In this document: piece by piece, positions 24,114 to 34,332 of the stretch
How positions within the stretch are numbered: position 1 is the stretch's first letter
How the letters are laid out: every line of letters starts with the position of its first letter
DNA from: Adineta vaga
Lineage: Eukaryota > Rotifera
DNA: 64,000 bases
Direction of reading: 5' to 3'
Assembly (NCBI GenBank): GCA_021613535.1
Contig: CP075493.1
Coordinates: 1,922,001-1,986,000 of the forward strand
Notes under the pieces: model-generated
What the model saw: only the letters and a program-made list of their open reading frames with translations
Told to the model about the DNA's origin: nothing
The model's database searches: none
Program-made: the position numbers and the translations under genes

Positions 24114-25470
24114 TATGTACTCAACTAGATAGAAAGTTCTTTCTACTTGATATGATTTAAAAAAATGTTCTTCAGAACAGATGGATAAAAGATTTTCTTC
24201 TTTCTTCTTATGCAAATAGAAGAGAGAAAAAATAACATAAATTTATTATATTATTCTTCCTCCGTTTTACATCTATTTGATGCCATAGAAAAGCTGATAA
24301 TTCTGACGCAGATATTTCATTGTCTACGTCATTGTTCTAGAGATTTGACGTCGATAAATTTTAAAGTGAATATAAAGAAATCTAAACTAAGATATTCTTT
24401 TATAATATATATTTTTAAAAATTAATATTTTCTCATGAATAAAATGACGAAATTCTTCTTTACCTTTGACATAGTAGAAAGAACAAGGTTCTATGTCATG
24501 ATTCAATACTAGAATTTGTTCACTGCGAGATATATTTTTATATTTTTTTAAAGTAATTATCATTGTTTTTATTTTGAAAGCGTGGAAAGGAAATATTATC
24601 TTTATTAACATACAGCTAATCTATATATATATATATGAACAGATTGAGTGATAACAGTGATTCAACGAGAATCTTCTCGTGCCTGAGAAAATATGATTCG
24701 ATCATTATAAATTTTCATTCGATCTTTTTACTCCAGTGTAGACAAGACTAGAAGGTTAAATATTGATTGATTTCATGTGTACAAAGAAGAAAAAACTTGA
24801 ACGAATTAGTCATCGTATAATGTCGACATGTTACGTCGCATTTATCGTTCTTCATGGAAATGACGATATGTCTATGATAGAATATTACACACGAAGAAGA
24901 GTGACACAAGAAAGAAAGAAAGAAAGATATCTACCTCGATAGGACATTTCACGCTCAATCAAATGTACTAATCGTTATCTTTTTTTCTTGTCCTCTTTTC
25001 ATCAAATATTACTTATGTCATAAAACTAAAATGCTAATTCTTGAATATTTAGATTAATTGAATGATATCTTATCTCGCTTCTTTTTCTTCCCTGCAATGT
25101 CAACATGATTAACTCGTATGTCATTTCGATAATGAACAAATTGCAAGATATTCTCTAAAAATGATCAGTGAATCAGTTTTTTTCTTCTTCTTCTTCTTCT
25201 TCTTTGATATGACACAGAAGAAAACGATCGAGGATAAGAAGGTTTGATCTATAAGTAACAAAATCACTAAAGTGTAACGAGTGAGCACGTATGCGTAGTT
25301 TTGAATCAAATATCTAATCCATCTTCACCGCATAGAATATCGAACTACGATCGTATACGAACATTTTCTCTTTTTTTTCATTCTCAATGAACATATTGCA
25401 AAGTTGGTCTTAATCGAATAACAAAAAATATCAAAACCTTATTGTTTAAATCCAAACTATCATAGTAACA
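24114..25470. other. Divergent intergenic region, no gene seen
   Basis: About 1.36 kb between the SNARE gene (-) and the next + strand gene. It contains a TTC microsatellite at 25182-25204 and AT-rich DNA. Open frames present are short and without conserved motifs. Confidence 0.55.
25182..25204. repeat. TTC trinucleotide microsatellite
   Basis: A (TTC)n pyrimidine tract following a T-run, in intergenic DNA. Confidence 0.9.
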
Positions 25471-26654
25471 ATGGAAGAAGGTCACTATCATTATCATCAT
25501 CATCATCATCGCCATCATGGCCCTGATGCAAGTAGTACTACTGAAGGACATAGCAGTCAACAAGAGTTAAGTTGTAAGAAGATGAAATATTTATTCAGAG
25601 AAAACGAATAAATTTTCTGAAATTTGTTTTTCCAGCACAAAGTCAATTTAATGAACAACAACGATATGCATCTCAAGCAATTGCTCAACCTGTTATTGTT
25701 CAACGTGCCAATGAACAAACAACTAGTGGTGTACAAGCAACAGGCTCATTTCATTCTGTTTCAAGTATGGATTCATCAGCCGAAATGGCACGATATTTTC
25801 CTGATCCTCAAACGCCTACTCTTTCACCACTGAGGCTTGATAATAATCTAATGATATTTTGTAAACATATTTTGATTTTGTTTCTCTTAATAGATATCAT
25901 CAGCTAAATGGAGGTCAACAATTACAACAATCAGCTACATCTTCAACGATTGCTACTAGCAATATGAATACAGGCCCATATGCACCAGTACCAGTACCAA
26001 CTGCCGTTCAACCACCACCTCGTCAACCTATGCGAGCACCAATTATAATACCACAACAACAAGCTCAAGGACCTGTTGCACCTCAACTTCCACCAGGTAT
26101 TCCAAGTTATTCATCGCAAATTGAAGGATTATCGGTTTCACAAGCCATTGTGAATGATGTTATTGTTGATCTTCAATCGAAAGTCATTAATGAAACTCAA
26201 CAACAATACAATAATGATCCAACTAGTGGAAATTTTCTTGGTAAAATCGAATTCTTTTTCTTCTTTTCTTTTGTATTGATTCGAAAATTTATATACATTG
26301 TAGAAACATTATCTCCAATCTACATTCGAGCACCAAATCCAACAATTATACTTCGATCAGATCTTCATCGTCTTCGTGCTCAACTGACTGCTCGTCCACC
26401 AAGTAATTAAATTTATCGAACAAGATTACTGGATCTTTTTCTATACTTCCTTTCAGCTGTCATTCGTCCAGTTGCAACTATCAATCAATTTCAACAAAAT
26501 ACCTATCAAGTACCTAGTTTTCCACCTCCTCCGCAACAACATATTCCTCCAGGTAAATATTTCTTAAACAGAAAAATTAATTATTCACTTTTCATAACCT
26601 TTATTTTAAGAATGTTACGGAGAATATCACAATAAAACGAATGTGAATGCCTAG
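25471..26654 (+). CDS. Unrecognised Gln/Pro/Ser-rich protein, 295 residues
   Basis: Six exons, phase-checked: 25471-25573, 25636-25834, 25894-26240, 26304-26402, 26457-26552, 26611-26654. The N-terminus is a His run (MEEGHYHYHHHHHRHHG). The middle is low-complexity, with Pro-rich stretches (YAPVPVPTAVQPPPRQP). A more ordered helix and strand segment follows around residues 190-260 (GLSVSQAIVNDVIVDLQSK, LSPIYIRAPNPTIILRSDL). The tail is Pro/Gln-rich. No signal peptide or known domain. Intron 2 appears to start with GC rather than GT: no GT donor gives the right phase. The last exon was chosen because its intron is the usual 58 bp and it ends at TAG with AATAAA at 26785-26790. A longer transcript reaching the next gene cannot be excluded. 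Function unknown. Confidence 0.6.
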
Positions 26655-27213
26655 ACGTTCAACACAACGACACACATATCGAACATAACGCTCTACTTTA
26701 ATTTGTTTCTTTTGTAAAAAAAAAAAATGAACGGTTCTTTTCATCGTTACTAGATACATATGTTATCATGCGTTATTCATTACAAATAAATAAACTAGTA
26801 GACTATATAGACATAATCATTGGCGTTAAAAAAAACCTTCATAATAAAATAAAACGTTTGCTTATAGAAATAATAAATCCTTGTGTTAATCGTCTTAGTT
26901 TTCGAAGTACTGAATAACAGACGATATCGACAGGTCAAGAACATTGAAACTAAACAAAAAAGAAAAAGAAAATCGATTGGATAATCAGTCTTTTCTTAGA
27001 CAAGCTCAATGACGATAATATAAATGATAATAACAATCATAAACCGAATAATTTTCAAGGTTTATCTATCGCGTCAAATGATCGTTCCGCTTGCTCAAAA
27101 TTACTTTCTTCATTTTTTGTCCCATTAGGTAGACTATTGCCAGGACAAGAAAAAGCAAGGTAACTAGACGACTGTCTTCCTAACCATCGGTACGATTAAC
27201 AAATATCTTCAAT
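26655..27213. other. Short intergenic region between two + strand lineage-type genes
   Basis: Contains candidate polyadenylation signals for the upstream gene (AATAAA at 26785-26790 and others). It also has a 35-nt segment, 27129-27163, bounded by a good acceptor (CCCATTAG) and donor (GCAAG|GTAACT). That segment could be a 5' UTR exon of the downstream gene or a bridging exon between the two genes. Confidence 0.5.
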
Positions 27214-30186
27214 ATGTTTCCGAGACCTCTTTGCCCTGATTCCAATATGCCAACGGAATTAGAAGAATGTTTATATCATTGTTTTGAAGCTCATCGTCAA
27301 CGAGTACTCGAGCGACGAAGTGCTCGACGAGCAAAACGAGGTAAACAACAATCGGATCAAAATCAGAATGTATCAACAGAACAGTCTCCAACAACGAATT
27401 TTTCTAATACATACGAAGCATCGTCACAATATCAAACTTATCCAACTGAAACAACCGATCAATCAATAGATTATTCAAATTTACTTCAAAATTCACAACA
27501 ATATCAGAATTTATTGACACAACCATCAGATACGTCAGGATATCAAACGAATGTACATCAAGACACATCACAATATCAACAAGTACCATCAAACTTATCG
27601 GAAACGCAAACAGATTATTCAAATATTTTTCAACAATCGCAACAATATCAAGAATTACTTCAACCATCGAACACATCTGTGCCAATGGATACATCTCAAC
27701 AAAATACATTCGAACAAGCAAATATTGATCATTCCGTTACTGTACCAATTCATGCGAATTATCAAACAAGTATTACTAGTACACCAGAACCGTATCATCA
27801 TTTGAAAGATGTTCAATACGCTTCCGAACAAGCTACAACATCATTTACTGATAATCAAGAACAAAACCAAAACTCTACTGAATTTAATAATTATACGCAA
27901 TCATCAGAAACGACAAATTATAATAATGAAAATACTCAATTATATGATCATGGAACAAATCAGAGATTAGATGGTACTTCTATACCAAGTGGCACAGTAG
28001 AATATACAAGGGAATCACACTATTCTCAAGAAACTACAATAAATCAACCAGAAGACACATCTTATATACAACAAACGCAAACATCGGCTGATCAACAATA
28101 CAACGATAATTATACAAACCAAACATCAGCTGCACAAAACTATGATCTGAATAATTATACCAATGAACAGGCAGTTCCACAACAATCGACATTATCATCC
28201 TATGAACAAAATCAACAAGTTTCACAACAAAATATTGCCAATGTACCAATACGATCATTAACACCGAGTGATAGTGGAAGTAGTAGAGATGCACAGGAAG
28301 ATGAAGAAATATTTGATTTACGTAAATGTATTTGTCATTGCTACGCGAAATTTAAAGACGCATGGAATAAAGATCAACAAGAAAGATATCAAGAACAATT
28401 TCGTGGTATTCAGGCACCAATCGCTCAACTAAATGAGCAACAATACCAGCAAGAAACACACCAGGAACAATTTCGTGGTATTCAGGCACCAATCGCTCAA
28501 CTAAATGAGCAACAATACCAGCAAGAAACACACCAGGAACAATTTCGTGGTATTCAGGCACCACTCGCACAATTAAATGAGCAACAATACCAACAAGAAA
28601 GATATCAAGAACAATTTCGTGGTATTCAGGCACCAATCGCACAACTAAATGAGCAACAATACCAGCAAGAAACACACCAGGAACAATTTCCTGGTATTCA
28701 GGCACCAATCACGCAACTAAATGAGCAACAATACCAACAAGAAACACATCAGGAACAATTTCCTGGTATTCAGGCACCAATCACACAACTAAATGAGCAA
28801 CAATACCAACAAGAAACACACCAGGAACAATTTCCTGGTATTCAGGCACCAATCACACAACTAAATGAGCAACAATACCAGCAAGAAGCACACCAGAACA
28901 ATTTCGTGGTATTCAGGCACCAGTCACACAACGATATGAGCAACAATATCAACAGCTACAACGGCGAACACCATGTCCCCCATGTCCACCTTGTCCTCCA
29001 TGCCCACCTTGTCCTCCATGCCCATCCTCCATACTCTGGCATTCCTGAACAGCCATCTATCCCTATTTATCAACCACCACCGACTCCAGTATATCGACCA
29101 CCACCAACACCAGTTTATCAACCACCACCAACCCCAGTTTATCGACCACCACCAACACCAGTTTATCAGCCACCACCTACACCAATTTACCGACCACCAC
29201 CTACACCAGTCTATCAACCACCATCTACACCAATCTACAGACCACCACCTAGTCCAATATATCGACCACCGCCTACACCAGTCTATCGACCACCATGTCC
29301 TCCTTGCCCACCTTGTCCGCCTTGTCCACCGTATCCTTGCGAACCACCAATTCCAACACCAATTCCCTATTTACCTACTCCAGTTCCAACTCCACTACCT
29401 TTTAGATCAACTCCAACTCCTTATTTACCAACTCCTATTCGAACTCCAATTCCTGATTATCGACCACCACCAAGTAATCCTCCTTCTAACCAACAAATCA
29501 TTCAGCAGCACAATACGTTCTTAGCTGTGCATTGTGATCATGCAAAACATGTACCCATACCTGTTAATCAATATGAAATAAATTATACAGATGCAGGAAC
29601 ACAAACGCAATCACTAGTACCACCATGTATTCCAACACCAATACCTGAAATACCAGTAGAACCTTTCTATGAACCACCTCACATACCATTTCAACCAAGA
29701 CTACCAACACCAATTCCATTATTACCACCACCAGAACCATATATTCCTCAGTCTTCTTCATCAGGACGATGGTGTGTAAAATGTTGTTGTGAACCTGGAC
29801 GAACATTGATTAAAAAAATTGTTTACAGAGAGGTGGAAGGTGAATTAACATGTTTTATTTGATTCTTTCACTTACAAATTTTCTCTTCTATTTATTCAGA
29901 TGAACAACAACAACAACAACAGTATCAAGCACAAGAAAGCTATCTTGATTATGGTGCTGTTATGGATCAATTAGAAACGAAAATTACCGTTCGATATGGA
30001 AATGAGATTATGGAAGAAGGCGGCGCGTTCGATTGCGGTAAGAATCAATCAAGTCTATTTATTTTCATATTTGACTTATTCTTTTTCACGATTATAGGTA
30101 GTTATAATGAACAATTACGTATAACTGATTTTCCTGTTTATGTATCTGGTGGATTACATGACAGTAATCTAACAAGACTTGTATAA
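27214..30186 (+). CDS. Large Gln/Pro/Cys-rich tandem-repeat protein, 950 residues, family unknown
   Basis: Exons 27214-29839, 29900-30037 and 30098-30186, phase-checked. In order: an N-terminal Cys/Arg segment (ELEECLYHCFEAHRQRV, then RRSARRAKRG); about 330 residues rich in Gln, Tyr, Ser, Thr and Asn; a second Cys motif (DLRKCICHCYAKFKD); seven 24-residue repeats typified by EQFRGIQAPIAQLNEQQYQQ; a frame-disturbed stretch at 28895-29025; nine 8-residue units of type PPPTPVYQ; a CPPCPPCPPCPPYPC run; more Pro-rich sequence; and a C-terminal ordered part with GRWCVKCCCEPGRT and ITVRYGNEIMEEGG. There is no signal peptide or membrane segment, so it should be cytoplasmic. The mix of Gln-rich, Pro-rich and Cys-Pro repeats recalls cross-linked envelope or scaffold proteins; that is only an analogy of composition. 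ATG 27214 was taken as start. A spliced start through 27129-27163 into 27226 is also possible. Confidence 0.7.
28378..28953 (+). repeat. 72-bp coding tandem repeat, seven intact units plus one degenerate
   Basis: Seven units of 72 bp (24 residues) from 28378 to 28881, followed by an eighth, diverged unit. Units 1-4 encode FRGIQAPxAQ, while units 5-7 encode FPGIQAPITQ. The array therefore has two sub-families, and units within each are nearly identical at DNA level. This implies recent unit duplication or gene conversion. Unit 8 carries a 1-base deletion relative to the others (CACCAGAACAA against CACCAGGAACAA, around 28895). Confidence 0.93.
29074..29289 (+). repeat. 24-bp coding repeat, PPPTPVYQ/R units
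   Basis: Nine consecutive 24-bp units encode PPPTPVYR or PPPTPVYQ with small variants (PPSTPIYR, PPPSPIYR). Alternate units end in Gln and Arg over most of the array. Regularly spaced Tyr after Pro-rich octamers suggests an extended polyproline-like rod with periodic aromatic groups. Confidence 0.93.
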
Positions 30187-30505
30187 CAAAATTGCTTAGA
30201 GAAAAAAAACGTCTTTCCTTTTATATTGTGTTTTTATGAAAAGTATTCATCTCGATCTTGGATTTACTTTTTTCTTTGTTTTTCTTTTCATTTCGTTCGA
30301 AATAACATCAACTCGATATATTTCGGTTAACGTTTTTAAATTTCATTAGACTAGGAAAACAAAAGAAAATCTTTTTCTTTTTCATCAACTCTATTTGCTT
30401 CTTATTTGTTTCTTTTTCTTTAAATAAAATTCAATTTTTATTTAAATCATTTATTTACATCAATGGATAAGAAAAACTATCGAACAAAAGAGAGAAAAAA
30501 ATGTA
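30187..30505. other. Convergent intergenic region
   Basis: 3' flanks of the repeat-protein gene (+) and of PIG-X (-). AT-rich with AATAAA near 30425. No gene. Confidence 0.55.
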
Positions 30506-31144
30506 TTAATGCACAGATTTGTGATTAATTCGTCCACTGTATATGAATAATAATGAACAACTAATCAATGGAAATAAACATGTTACAGGAAAAACAAACC
30601 ATAAATGATTTTGTTGACCAATTGGAATTGTAACAGTCAAATCTCTTGGAGATTCGATACCTGTTTCAGCTAAGGGTGCTGGACATCCATTACCTAAATG
30701 AGGACATGGTTTCGATGTAAAATGTATAACTGGTTCAGGTAATGGAAGAATTTCATCAAATTGATTATTATCTGTAGTAGGATCAAGATATCGACTATGG
30801 ATATTTAATGAAAATGACTGAGTATGTTGAAATGGTATTTTTGTAGAATTGTATAAAATAAAACAATAAGCAAATGGATGAGATTGTGATGCTGATGATT
30901 CAATATTAATTGAACCTAGTATGGTTGCATTCAATTGAAGAAGTTCATCTGGTTCAATGTAGAGATAAGGTGGTAAACGATGCCATACGAATAAACATCG
31001 TGCAGGTGTAGCTGGATCAGGGTCGATGGAATATTCAAGGCGCGAATGAAAACCAGTACCCGTATGACGACTACTTACATCAGGTGCAGAAATAATTGAA
31101 TATGGAGCAAATATGAGAACGAGATAGAATGAAATCAATAACAT
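30506..31144 (-). CDS. PIGX: PIG-X, GPI mannosyltransferase I subunit
   Basis: Single exon, 212 residues if started at the ATG at 31144. PIG-X is an ER membrane glycoprotein that stabilises PIG-M, which adds the first mannose to the GPI anchor precursor. The chosen Met opens a hydrophobic signal peptide (MLLISFYLVLIFAPYSIISA). The open frame extends 28 codons further upstream, but those residues are polar and basic. Luminal PIG-X features are present: RLPPYLYIEPDELLQL matches the conserved Leu-Pro-x-x-x-Tyr-x-(Asp/Glu)-Pro-x-Glu-Leu block, followed by FAYCFILYN, FSLNIHSRYLDP, and Cys pairs near CPHLGNGCPAPL. A single C-terminal transmembrane helix (WFVFPVTCLFPLISCSLLFI) anchors it. Identification rests on motif pattern; the family is poorly conserved. 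Confidence 0.8.
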   Translation of the reverse strand: MLLISFYLVLIFAPYSIISAPDVSSRHTGTGFHSRLEYSIDPDPATPARCLFVWHRLPPYLYIEPDELLQLNATILGSINIESSASQSHPFAYCFILYNSTKIPFQHTQSFSLNIHSRYLDPTTDNNQFDEILPLPEPVIHFTSKPCPHLGNGCPAPLAETGIESPRDLTVTIPIGQQNHLWFVFPVTCLFPLISCSLLFIYSGRINHKSVH

Positions 31145-31703
31145 TTCTATTGAATTGTTTGATCGAATGAATTGTATGATATTTTTTATATTGCTTTCTT
31201 TTCTTTTCACCTTTTGATATTTCAATTCAATTGGAATAAATGGTCAAACCATAGGTAGACAACAAACAATAGATGTCACTAAAGTTAGATGGTCATTCTA
31301 TCACATAATATATACCTTAGTTGATCAATCTTTACCTTGACCTTGACATAACGTTGCTGATGAAATAAACCGAATGGAGCATTTCTCATTACAGCCTTTG
31401 CCATTTTGCGAACTCTTACCGGAAACTTCTCAATCTTTAGACAACATATTTCCTTTTTTGAAATATAAGAGTAACTATTTCTCTCACTTAAATTGTCATT
31501 AAAACTCTGGTTTCTCACTTAAAAAGATCAACAATAATGAAAAATTCCAATTTACACAGTAAGAATTTTTCTTTCAATAGGAATAGATATGATAAATAAT
31601 CAAACAAAAAGAAAAAAGAAATGTATATATACAGATAAAATGACGCACAAAAAAAAACTGCAAATAATTTTCAACCTCTATATATTTCAATTTGTTATTA
31701 AAG
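31145..31703. other. Intergenic: PIG-X promoter and dachshund 3' flank
   Basis: Contains a 77-codon open frame on the minus strand (31285-31518) that I could not match to a family. Otherwise AT-rich, without repeats. Confidence 0.5.
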
Positions 31704-33349
31704 CTATTCAATTTGTATGGCATTTGTCGATGATTTATCCATTCGGTTATTATTACTATTCGATCGATTGAGTCTTTTCAATCTTTTAATCAAAATATCT
31801 ACAAAAAAAACACACATTCAAATATCATCAATATTTTCTTATCGGAACAAATTCTTTTACTTCGAACACGTTGTAGTTGAAGAAAATTTTCTTTAAGTTG
31901 TTGTTTACAATCTTGTTCTTTAGTTATTTCATTTTTAAGATCATCTAATAACAAACAATAAATACAATCATATATATATATATAATTGATTCATTTCTAT
32001 TTCATACTTATTTCATTTTCTAATTGTTTTTCACGTTGTCGAGCATTTTCAACGGTTAATTCAATCATATTCTTAATCGGTAGGAAACTTTCCGAAGTAG
32101 TCAGTTGTTGTAATGATAATATTGATGATGATGTCTGTTCGGTAGTCGTCATTGATAGATCAATCGGTTTGGTTGTTAAACGATCTAATAGATAAGAGAA
32201 AGAAAGGATCATTAATCTCATTATTAATCAAAAAGAAGAAAAGTACCTCGATGATGATGATGACTAAGCATTGCATCAATAGTAAAAGATCGTGATTGAT
32301 CTAGAAGAAGAAAAAAAAACGCAAGTTTATCTGATCTTATTCTATTGAATATAAAGTAATCATAGCTAAAGGGTATCTCTTGTCCTCGTTGAAGTTCTTT
32401 TGTGACATGATTGAATTTATTTTGCGTGTCGATATTAATGAACGTGAAAAAGGAAACCATTACTTTCGGTCTGTCTGATTCAACATAAGCTATTCAAATC
32501 GATTTTGACAACAATAATCTTCTGACTTACTTGAAGAAGAAATCGATTGATCAACTGTTGTTAATGGTTGCGATGAACGTATAGAATTACATTGATATGG
32601 ATGAGAATACGAGGATGTTAATGGTAAACAATTGAATAAAGAGAAATTATTTATGGATGGAATTGTTAAATAATCTTGATTTGAAGGTATTGGATATTTG
32701 TAATCCGAAAATGAATGAAGAAAAAGATTTGTAGCTAATTTTAAACGTTTCTCATCTGAATAATCTTCAACTTGATAGGAAGAATTACGTTTTGGTGGAC
32801 GACCAGGACGAGAACTATAAAGACAAAAAACGAATCGAATTATCAATCTATTTAGAAATATACATACCCTGAATTAGTACAATCATCATATAAAACATCG
32901 AATTCATCTGGTGCTAGAAGTTTACATCGATTAACACCTGGTTGTATAGCACCAAGACTTCTTAAAATTCTCACTTGTTCAACATTACAAACAATTGGTA
33001 TGATTTCTAATCGTTTTAATTTCGTATAAACAGTATGTAAACCACCAACTAGATTTTTCAGAAAGAAATCAAATGCTTGCGGTAAACATAATAATTGTCG
33101 ACCGTCAACATTAAATGATGTTAATTTAATTCCACGATAATGAATCATTTTGACACGATTATTTTCGATGGTATTTCGAGCGATAGGTGCTGATTCATAG
33201 ATTGTTTTTTCAAATTTCATAGCATTTAAACGTTGATCATGTTCATAATCATAATGAAGAGAAGTTCGCGATGGTGATGAAGGAGAAAATGCATTCATTG
33301 GTGAATTACTATCATTTGTTGAACAATGTTCTTGTGACATGATAAGCAT
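31704..33349 (-). CDS. DACH: Dachshund transcriptional cofactor (SKI/SNO/DAC family)
   Basis: Multi-exon minus-strand gene. Dachshund works with Six and Eya proteins in eye, limb and neural development as a nuclear repressor or co-activator. The DACHbox-N/Ski-Sno domain fills the first exon (about 32868-33349): FNVDGRQLLCLPQAFDFF, VGGLHTVYTKLKRLEI, VCNVEQVRILRSLGAIQPGV, and NRCKLLAPDEF. The hallmark SRPGRPPKR follows directly after the first intron. The middle is Ser/Tyr-rich and poorly conserved. The C-terminal coiled-coil (DACHbox-C) is represented by IELTVENARQREKQLENEI, then KEQDCKQQLKENFLQLQ and a last exon ending at TAG 31704. If the final 62-bp intron (31799-31860) is not spliced, the protein instead stops at 31799. 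The C-terminal helix is shorter than in vertebrate DACH1/2. Confidence 0.95.
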
Positions 33350-34332
33350 TTCGAAATGTTCCTCGATGTTTAATTAAATAAGATGAAGAAATGTTTCTTT
33401 CTTTCCATTAATTTTCACTGGTCGAATATACTGATTGGTGGGAAATGTCGGAGAGAAAGAGAAGAAAAATCTATTTGTTTGACTTATCTCTACCAATGAG
33501 AGAAATAAAATAAAGACGAAGAAGAACAAGAACAAGAACAAGAAGAAGAGAAAAAGCGGAAATTGTTAGTGATGTGAAATATGATCAACAGAGAAAGAAC
33601 ATCTTCATGTCAATTATAAGACGAAAAGGAAAGACTAATGTTTGTTGAGACATTTTTCTTCCCTCTACTTTTCATAAAAGAAATTCATCAAGCGATATAA
33701 TCTGTATATATTGATAAGCTTAACTTCAGGGCTTTGAATGCATGATTAACCACGAAGTTTACAAGACATAGGAATAATTCTATGTGGAAAAAACTTCTTT
33801 ATTTTTCCATTGGACAATTAAAATAGTAACTTCTTGAGAAAGGAAACCTTTTCACACCGGATTATTTGACAAAACGATTAATCTATTAACAATATCTTGA
33901 GCATGTGAATTGAAACTTCCGCTATTTATATTATTATAAAAAATGTTTATTTAGTCAATGTCGTCGATAAAAAATAGATTCTTTTTTTAAATTTAAGCAC
34001 AAAAAGCATTAGTTTTTCAATTAGAACTAATCCGATGATTAAATTTTGAAATAAATATCACGAGAAAGATTGTCTTGTCAAGACATCCTCAATGATTTCT
34101 ATCCCTAGAAGAAAAAAAGAAGAAGCATATCTATCATTTTATTCCCTTTTATTTTTTTTTAAAGAAACTGTTTCTATATATATATACGAGATCAAAAAAA
34201 AGCAAAACATCACCATGAAAAGAAATATCTATAAAGTGACTTGTGAAACATACATGACATTCCAAAAAAAGATTAAAACAGTGAGCGTCAAAAAAAAAGA
34301 ATGAGAAGTAATGACCATAACCCATAGTGAGA
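33350..34332. other. Intergenic: dachshund 5' region and arfaptin 3' flank
   Basis: About 1 kb with purine-rich stretches (GAAGAACAAGAACAAGAACAA near 33520-33550) and poly-A runs. A 70-codon Lys-rich open frame at 34092-34304 has no supporting motif. It probably holds the dachshund promoter. Confidence 0.55.

Noticed and set aside
28352-28708. Minus-strand open frame with regular VPEYHEIVPG repeats
   Set aside because: It is the antisense of the 72-bp coding repeat; the regularity comes from the DNA repeat.
28973-29524. 183-codon His/Gln-rich open frame overlapping the repeat gene
   Set aside because: An alternative-frame shadow of the proline repeat array; the main frame continues with conserved unit structure on both sides.
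31285-31518. 77-codon minus-strand frame (contains RNAPFGLFHQQRYVKVKVKI)
   Set aside because: It looks mildly protein-like, but I find no family, no convincing second exon and no clear start context.
34092-34304. Lys-rich 70-codon frame upstream of dachshund
   Set aside because: Low-complexity A-rich DNA with no conserved features.
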